Shown here piece after piece: positions 58,425-64,000 of a DNA stretch of 64,000 nucleotides. A program made the position numbers and the translations under genes. The stretch is from Bin87 sp965217175. GTDB lineage: Bacteria > Chloroflexota > Dehalococcoidia > Lucifugimonadales > UBA3495. Position 1 is the stretch's first letter. Each line of letters opens with the position of its first letter. Location: positions 186,001 to 250,000 of the forward strand of contig OZ244251.1 of the NCBI GenBank assembly GCA_965217175.1, read 5' to 3'. A model generated the notes under the pieces. That model saw nothing but the letters and a program-made list of their open reading frames with translations, was not told the DNA's origin and made no database searches.

Positions 58425-60722
58425 TTAGTCGGCCCGCAGACCCAGCGTAGCCAGATGCCGCTGCGCGTCGGCGCTCAGCGTCAACCCGCGCTTGCGACCG
58501 TCGTTGAATTTCCGCTGCAGTTCCCTGAGCTGATAGGCCACCGGCTGCATACCGGAGCCGTTGTGGGCCGCCGCCTCGGCCAGCGTGGGATAGGCCAGGT
58601 CCAGTGACCAGTAAAATGACAGCAGCCAGGCCAGTTCCCGCTCGTTGATTGGCGAGGGAACATCGGTAATGTCCAGGATGGTATTCACCACCTTGGAGTA
58701 CCTCAATATCCCGGCCTTATCCTCCTGATCGCGACCGTAGTACCGACGCCGCATCAATTCGGCCACTCGTTCCGTGTAGTTGGCTTCGCCGTAGATACTG
58801 ATCGGCAACCATTCCTGGCGCAGGTCAATCACTTCCTCGCCTTCCCGATTCATCACCGACACGGCCACTTCAGACCGCAATACGCTATCGTATTCGAATT
58901 TGACGGCGTTCCGCAGCAACGCTTCCTGCAGCAGCATGGTCAGTTCCCGGGGAATCTTGCGATAGCCGGAACCCGCCGCTTCCTCGTTGGTATCGGCTCC
59001 CACGCCTCCGGTGTTGAAGGCATAGTATTCCTGCGGCATTCCACCCCAGGCCAATTGTTGCAGCACGTGATACAGCAGGTTGGCGTTCTCGTCCTCCAGC
59101 CCGATGATGAACGGGTCGGAGAAATACTCCACGTATGGCCGGCCGATTGCGCCGATAGCAGCGCCCATCTGCACTGCTTCACCGTACATCAGCACGCGGA
59201 TGTACTGCTCCAGACTGAGGCGTCGAAGCGGTGGAATTACCGTATTCTGCCGCATTACCTCCTGCCAGAATACCCGGTCGGTATTTTCCATCGGTACGTG
59301 CACCGAGTCGGTCAATCGGCCATCCGTGATCGTGCTGATCAGGTCCCGCGCTCCCTTTCGGGCCAGCAGTCCCCGCCGCGACAGGATCATCCTCATGTTG
59401 CGGACCGGATTCTCCAGGTAGTTGGGCTCCTGGCTGTCCACGTGAACCGGCACGTTCTCCAACGTCTCATCGGCCGCGGTAACACCCGGGGATCCCCGCA
59501 GCACGTCGTAGGTGATGGGGTCATCTTCTCGGGTCAATCCGAATGGCACGGCGTAAAAGTTATTTTCGGTGCCGTCGATCCCGTGGGAAATCAATGCCCG
59601 GCGTCCTCCGCGAGTGCTGGCGATAGGCGTGTCCAGCGGTTGCAGCAGCACGATGTCGTCGTTCATCGGGTAAACCCCTTCGTCGGGGTCGTTGGTCAGG
59701 TCGAGGATACCGGCCAGTTGGCTGTTAGCCAGTTCCACCATGATGGTCAGGGTGCTTTTGCCATGCAGCGACGGGCCAACGGTAATCAAAGCCGTGTTGG
59801 CCGTTTCACCGTCCAGTTTGCGCACCCGCGCCATGCTGAGCGCGGCCTGCACCGCCAGTCCGTTCTTCTCCTTCACCTGGTGCATGGCAATGGACAGCGG
59901 CCCCATCTTGTGCTCGCCCACGTAGTCGAACCCAAAATGCAATGACAACCCGCGGGTCGGAGCCTTGAAAACCAGCTGCGTAATGCCCTGCTCCTGGAGT
60001 TTGGATTTCAGAGCGTCGTCCAGCTCCAGATCGTCCATCCAGCGGGGCACTGAAACTTCCAGGATGTCTGGCGATTCCTGCCATTGCTCCTGCGGGAGGT
60101 CGAACGTCAGCCGCCGCCACATATACGGAGCCTGCAGGTACCGTGTGCCAAACAACAGTTGTCGAGCGTGATACGAGCGACCCGGAGCGTCGCAAATTTG
60201 GCGATCGGTGTGCACGATACCCTGGCCGCTGGCGAAGTCGGCTTCCATCTTCTCGGTGACGCGGTCGAATACCTGGGTGAAGAGCCTCTGATTGTCCTCC
60301 GTAAACGCCAGAGCGTCCCGATTGCGTGTAAAACCTTCCACAAAGTATTGAGTCAGGTCGGGACGACGCACCACACCCAACTGGCTGAAAAAAGCCAGGC
60401 CGCCGTTATCCAGGCGGAACACGGTTTCAGGCCAGACTTTGGTGGCGGCGCGACCGGCGGAATTGACTTCCGCGGCTACTTTTTCCAACTCCAGCGCCTC
60501 TTCCCGCAGCTCGGATTGGCGATCACCGGGCAGGTCCTGAAAGATGGACATATTGTCCACCAGCCACTCTTCCGACGGGTTGTACAGTTCGCTGTCGGTG
60601 CGCTGACCCCGGCGGGCTGCGGCGCACAAACGGGTCAGCGCCGCTTCAAATTCGGGTACGATCTCCGGCCCGGCCAACGGTGACTTGCCATCGGGTTGGT
60701 CGGTAGAGTTGGAGGTGGTCAA
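58425..60722 (-). CDS. Phosphoenolpyruvate-carboxykinase-like P-loop protein, unusually long
   Basis: 765 residues, about 230 more than the common ATP-dependent PEPCK. The central region fits the family: SIAMHQVKEKNGLAVQ, then the P-loop-like GPSLHGKSTLTIM (near 330), NDPDEG in the position of kinase-2 DDEHGW, and DETLENVPVHVD followed by NPVRNMRM, echoing ALLENVVV and TENTRvsYP. The N-terminal 200 and C-terminal 150 residues do not look like PEPCK. It might still make PEP from oxaloacetate, in line with malate synthase next to it, but divergent P-loop residues leave this open. Start ATG 60722. Confidence 0.55.
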   Translation of the reverse strand: MTTSNSTDQPDGKSPLAGPEIVPEFEAALTRLCAAARRGQRTDSELYNPSEEWLVDNMSIFQDLPGDRQSELREEALELEKVAAEVNSAGRAATKVWPETVFRLDNGGLAFFSQLGVVRRPDLTQYFVEGFTRNRDALAFTEDNQRLFTQVFDRVTEKMEADFASGQGIVHTDRQICDAPGRSYHARQLLFGTRYLQAPYMWRRLTFDLPQEQWQESPDILEVSVPRWMDDLELDDALKSKLQEQGITQLVFKAPTRGLSLHFGFDYVGEHKMGPLSIAMHQVKEKNGLAVQAALSMARVRKLDGETANTALITVGPSLHGKSTLTIMVELANSQLAGILDLTNDPDEGVYPMNDDIVLLQPLDTPIASTRGGRRALISHGIDGTENNFYAVPFGLTREDDPITYDVLRGSPGVTAADETLENVPVHVDSQEPNYLENPVRNMRMILSRRGLLARKGARDLISTITDGRLTDSVHVPMENTDRVFWQEVMRQNTVIPPLRRLSLEQYIRVLMYGEAVQMGAAIGAIGRPYVEYFSDPFIIGLEDENANLLYHVLQQLAWGGMPQEYYAFNTGGVGADTNEEAAGSGYRKIPRELTMLLQEALLRNAVKFEYDSVLRSEVAVSVMNREGEEVIDLRQEWLPISIYGEANYTERVAELMRRRYYGRDQEDKAGILRYSKVVNTILDITDVPSPINERELAWLLSFYWSLDLAYPTLAEAAAHNGSGMQPVAYQLRELQRKFNDGRKRGLTLSADAQRHLATLGLRAD

Positions 60723-60980
60723 GATGTTTCTCCCAAAGCAGGGGCTAGCGCGATTCGGCGTTTCACCAACAGCCGCCTCTCCTGAATAGCAGGAGATCGG
60801 GCCGGTTGGATTGGATAGGGCAGCTCAGATTCTTCCTCACGCTAACCGTAGGTTATCGGCTCAAACACACTCAAAATCCCGCTCGAAATCAGTGTGACAG
60901 AGGTCAAAAGTTGTGAGCAGAGATACTGCCTGATAATGCTACCCCGAACCGCCAATTGTGTCAAAGCAACTACCCCTGCG

Positions 60981-61155
60981 GTTACTGTTCAGAGTTGGAG
61001 GTAGTATCCTGGCCTCAACCTGTCTTTCCCGCGAAAGCGGGAATCCAGGAAACCAAGGGTAAGCAACATTGCGGTTTAAAGACTTCTCTGGATTCCGGCT
61101 CAAGGCCGGAATGACGGAGTGGTATTGAAATCACGCGTCGAGTCTGAACTGTTAC
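60981..61155 (+). mobile_element. MITE copy D (175 bp)
   Basis: GTTACTGTTCAGAGTTGGAG left, GTCGAGTCTGAACTGTTAC right, same orientation as copy A. No matching 8-bp flanks (CCCCTGCG and GGTCACTC), so the duplication has decayed or recombination has occurred. It lies in the 610-bp space between the PEPCK-like gene and the PPOX gene; a degenerate arm of repeat family 2 follows at about 61175-61230. Confidence 0.85.
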
Positions 61156-61332
61156 GGTCACTCGTGCGTACCCACTCTGTCAATGCGCCGAGCGCAGCTC
61201 CTGCCGTTACGAGGAGCGCGGCAATTCCTACCGACCACGGCGCGAGGGTGGTGGCGTTCGGGCGCGAAATCCGCTATTCTGTGCGCCATTACATGATTAA
61301 TCCGACGGACACGTTCCAGGGGAGACCGCAAA

Positions 61333-61920
61333 ATGACTACTACCGCTTCCACCGATGCCACGACCACTAAAATCCAGGAGACGAGCCGCTTCAACGACCA
61401 GTTCGGCGAAATGAACCCACGGGCCAAGGAAAAGGTAAAGGGAGAGATGTCGGATTTCGTGCAGAAATTCATTAGCGCATCGCCCTTTGTAGTAATGGCC
61501 TCCGCTGACCCGGACGGCAACTGCGACGCATCTCCCAAGGGCGGCAAACCGGGTTTCGTCAAAGTGATCGACGGCCAGCGTTTGCTGCTGCCCGACGTCG
61601 CCGGCAACCGACTATTCCAGTCCTATCAGAACATGGATGAAAACCCCCACGTCGGCCTGCTGTTCATGATCCCCGGGGTCAACGACACCGTCCGCATCAA
61701 CGGCACGATATCCATCGTGAACCGAGAAGAACTGGAACAGCAGAAGGTGGAGCTTTCCCTGTACTGGACCGACGACAACGCCAAGCACCTGCAGGGCATC
61801 ATCATCAACGTGGAAGAGTCATATACCCACTGCCCGCGGGCCTACAATTTCGCCAAGCTGTGGGACACCGAGCAGATAACCGAAAACCAGACCAACCGGC
61901 CGATCCCACTCCGACCATAA
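61333..61920 (+). CDS. PPOX-class FMN-binding flavoprotein (MSMEG_1061-like)
   Basis: 195 residues, split-barrel flavin-binding fold of the pyridoxamine-phosphate-oxidase superfamily. Recognisable are SPFVVMASADPDGNCDASPKGG, RLLLPDVAGNRLFQSYQNM, PHVGLLFMIPGVNDTVRING and the C-terminal THCPRAYNFAKLWD. The CDASPKGG segment and length are typical of the group annotated MSMEG_1061-family. Such proteins may bind FMN or F420. AGGGGAGA precedes the ATG. A strong terminator follows. Confidence 0.85.
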   Translation: MTTTASTDATTTKIQETSRFNDQFGEMNPRAKEKVKGEMSDFVQKFISASPFVVMASADPDGNCDASPKGGKPGFVKVIDGQRLLLPDVAGNRLFQSYQNMDENPHVGLLFMIPGVNDTVRINGTISIVNREELEQQKVELSLYWTDDNAKHLQGIIINVEESYTHCPRAYNFAKLWDTEQITENQTNRPIPLRP

Positions 61921-61954
61921 CCCGCGATCAACTAACCGGACCCCTGGCGATTCG

Positions 61955-61983
61955 CCCCTCCCCAAAATTGGGGAGGGGTTTTT
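61955..61983 (+). terminator. Rho-independent terminator after the PPOX gene
   Basis: CCCCTCCCC (61955-61963) and GGGGAGGGG (61970-61978) with loop AAAATT, followed by five T's. A textbook hairpin and tail. Confidence 0.9.
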
Positions 61984-62067
61984 GCTGTCACCCAACCAGG
62001 CCGCCGGCCCGAATCGGAAGCCTCCGCCCGATGCTACAATGGCGGCACGTCACGCTTCATGACGCTA

Positions 62068-62100
62068 CGTACAAGACCCCACGTACAAGTCCCCACGTAA
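62068..62100 (+). repeat. Short tandem repeat before the M16 gene
   Basis: ACGTACAAGACCCC, ACGTACAAGTCCCC and ACGTAAAAGG stand in a row, 14 bp per unit, about 20 bp before the start codon. Confidence 0.6.
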
Positions 62101-62115
62101 AAGGATGGCACGCGC

Positions 62116-64000
62116 ATGGTTTCCGTCGCCTTTGAAAAACACACCCTGCCCAACGGACTGGACGTCATCCTGCATCAGGACAAGTCGATACCGGTTGCGG
62201 CGGTCAACGTCTGGTATCACGTGGGCTCCAAGGACGAAGAGATCGGACGCACCGGGTTCGCGCATCTCTTTGAGCACATCATGTTTCGCGGCACCCGCCA
62301 TCACAAGGCCAGCCATTTCGAACCCTTGCAAAGGATCGGCGCCTCGCTGAACGGTTCCACCAACGGCGACCGCACCAACTACTGGGAAGATGTGCCCTCC
62401 AACTATCTGGAACTGGCGCTGTGGCTGGAAGCCGACCGCATGGGTTTCCTGCTGGATGCGCTGGATCAGGAAGGGTTCGATACCGAGCGGGACGTGGTTA
62501 AGAACGAGCGGCGGCAGAGCTACGAAAACCGCCCTTACGGCATGGCCTCATGGCACATCCAGCAGGCCCTGTTCCCGCTGCCACACCCGTACCACTGGAT
62601 GACCATCGGCTCGCAGGAAGACCTGGACGCCGCCAGCCTGGACGATGTGAAGGACTTTTTCCGTCGCTACTACGCTCCCTGGAATGCCAGTCTATCCATA
62701 GCCGGCGACATCGATCCTTCGGCAGCGCTGGACCTGGCACATCGTTATTTCGGCGACCTGGATCCCGGTCAACCGACGCGACGCACCGAGCGCGCTGACT
62801 CGCCGCTGTCCGGCCGAATCGATTTGCAGATGAACGACCGGGTTACGCTGCCCCGACTGTATGCAGTATGGCCGGCTCCGGCCAACATGTCGGGCGATGA
62901 TGCGGCCAGCGACATCCTGCGGGCCATCCTGTCCGACGGTCAGAGCAGCCGGATGTACCGGACCCTGGTGTACGAAAAGCAGTTGGCCCAGAGCGCCTCG
63001 GTGAATTACCACGCTGCCGAGATAGCCGGTCAGTTTCGCATGGAGCTGACTCCCGCCGACGGTCACACCCTGGACGAGGTTGAAGCCGCCGCCGAAGCGG
63101 TGCTGGAGAGCATCGCCACGCAGCCACCCACCGAGGAAGAGTTTGAGCGGGCCATCAACCGCGTCGAGATGCAGCACTACCGCACGTTGTCCCGGGTGGG
63201 TGGATTCGGCGGGCGCGCCGACGCGCTTAACTACTTCAACGTGTTCACCGGCGACCCCAACGGCCTGAACACGGCGATGGACGAATACCGCGCGGTTACG
63301 CTGGACGATGTTCTGCGGGTGCATCACGACATTCTGGCCGGCGGGCAGGTCCGGATGCGGGTGCTGCCGGAACCGAGCCTGAACGTTACCACCACCGGAG
63401 TTGACCGGACGCAGCAGCCGGCTGGTGGACCAACACCGGTTTTCTCGCCACCCCGCCCGCAGCGGGGCACGCTCGCCAACGGAATGGAGGTGGTTGTTGC
63501 CAGCAAGCCTGGTTTGCCGCTGGCGGCGTTCACGCTGTTGGCCCGATCCGGAGCCATCGCTGATCCCCTGGATTTGCCGGGCCTGTCGTCCTTCGCCGCG
63601 GCCATGCTGACGGAGGGCACGACGACCCGCACCAGTCAGGAGATTGCCAACGCCTTTGAGCATATCGGGTCCCGCCTCAGCGCCGATGCACACAAGGAAA
63701 TAACGCTGCTGGCGGCGGAAACCTTGACCCGGCACTGGCCGCACGCACTGTCCCTGGCCGCCGACGTGGCCCGCAACGCCAGCTTCCCCGACCACGAGCT
63801 GGAGCGCATCAGGCGCGAACGGCTCACCGATTTGCGCCGGGCCAAAGATGACGCCGGGTTCGTGGCCGAAACCAATTTCGGCACTCTGGTGTTTGGCGCC
63901 GAGTCACGCTACGCTCATTCCAGCCTGGGCACCGAGGCCACTGTTGAAGCGGCAACCCGGTCCGACCTGCAGGCCAGTTTCCGTCGGGCGCTGCGTCCTG
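62116..64000 (+). CDS. M16-family zinc metallopeptidase, 3' end outside window
   Basis: The frame is open to the right edge, about 628 residues visible. The inverted zinc motif HLFEH (H50, E53, H54) is followed 77 residues later by E131 in KNERRQS, as in active pitrilysin-type subunits; the peptidase half ends near 450 and a second M16 half begins (RGTLANGMEVVVASKPGLP), which lacks an HxxEH. So it is a single-chain M16 protein with active N-half and inactive C-half. A start at ATG 62116 is chosen; AAAGGATGG lies about 11 bp upstream, with a TACAAT at 62034-62039 as possible -10. No signal peptide. Confidence 0.88.
   Translation, partial: MVSVAFEKHTLPNGLDVILHQDKSIPVAAVNVWYHVGSKDEEIGRTGFAHLFEHIMFRGTRHHKASHFEPLQRIGASLNGSTNGDRTNYWEDVPSNYLELALWLEADRMGFLLDALDQEGFDTERDVVKNERRQSYENRPYGMASWHIQQALFPLPHPYHWMTIGSQEDLDAASLDDVKDFFRRYYAPWNASLSIAGDIDPSAALDLAHRYFGDLDPGQPTRRTERADSPLSGRIDLQMNDRVTLPRLYAVWPAPANMSGDDAASDILRAILSDGQSSRMYRTLVYEKQLAQSASVNYHAAEIAGQFRMELTPADGHTLDEVEAAAEAVLESIATQPPTEEEFERAINRVEMQHYRTLSRVGGFGGRADALNYFNVFTGDPNGLNTAMDEYRAVTLDDVLRVHHDILAGGQVRMRVLPEPSLNVTTTGVDRTQQPAGGPTPVFSPPRPQRGTLANGMEVVVASKPGLPLAAFTLLARSGAIADPLDLPGLSSFAAAMLTEGTTTRTSQEIANAFEHIGSRLSADAHKEITLLAAETLTRHWPHALSLAADVARNASFPDHELERIRRERLTDLRRAKDDAGFVAETNFGTLVFGAESRYAHSSLGTEATVEAATRSDLQASFRRALRP

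Overview
The window is about 64 kb of GC-rich bacterial chromosome with dense genes on both strands, no rRNA and no phage or plasmid genes. The content suggests a Chloroflexota genome of the Dehalococcoidia/SAR202 type: several luciferase-like flavin/F420 oxidoreductases, TIGR03083 (DinB-fold) proteins, class III and class I CoA transferases, NHL and PQQ propellers, Pro/Thr-rich lipoprotein linkers, and an arylsulfotransferase-like protein. This assignment is inferred from gene content only.

Layout. 0-6.4 kb: ferritin-like fragment, cca / Cys-rich protein / zinc-dehydrogenase run, 3-hydroxyisobutyrate-dehydrogenase-like protein, VOC protein, LLM oxidoreductase. 6.4-8.1 kb: a PQQ-propeller lipoprotein gene cut by a 175-bp MITE. 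8.1-16.3 kb: tRNA-Ser, miaB, nadA, coproheme-decarboxylase-like protein, a CAP-domain gene with an in-frame stop, NHL propeller, 2-phosphosulfolactate phosphatase. 16.3-25.3 kb: two DinB-fold paralogues, CocE-type hydrolase, tRNA-Trp, ilvE, plsY, DMT transporter, arylsulfotransferase-like protein. 25.3-33.6 kb: two tandem HEXXH lipoproteins, an SDR without its catalytic Tyr, scoAB, a PEP-mutase/isocitrate-lyase family protein, an LLM protein. 33.7-41.7 kb: mnmA-rnhB-yraN, apt, an MBL hydrolase, an active and a degenerate site-2 protease, a sulfite-oxidase-like protein with a flavin reductase, tRNA-Ser. 42.3-45.6 kb: thrC, a NIL-domain protein and a CysO-like sulfur carrier, then an LLM protein. 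45.6-47.7 kb: a compact restriction-modification island. 47.9-52.3 kb: a B12-dependent acyl-CoA mutase in two subunits plus an acyl-CoA ligase and an MBL protein. 52.6-64 kb: CaiB-type CoA transferase, TPR protein, 5'-3' exonuclease, malate synthase, a PEPCK-like protein, a PPOX flavoprotein, and an M16 protease running off the right edge.

How the genes work together. The mutase large subunit carries Ile, Asp and Gln at the three positions that distinguish 2-hydroxyisobutyryl-CoA mutase (HcmA) from methylmalonyl-CoA mutase. With HcmB and a PaaK-like ligase directly downstream it looks like a route from a 2-hydroxyacid to a 3-hydroxyacyl-CoA. ScoAB, malate synthase and the PEPCK-like protein could carry the C4/C2 products into central metabolism, which is an inference. 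The thrC-NIL-cysO cluster points to sulfur delivery from a protein thiocarboxylate.

Mobile and repeated DNA. A family of 172-175 bp MITEs has four copies, with GTAAC/GTTAC ends and 8-bp target duplications on three of them. The copy in the PQQ gene can be removed in silico to restore the frame exactly. Two more palindromic repeat families and a 35-bp repeat are scattered between genes.
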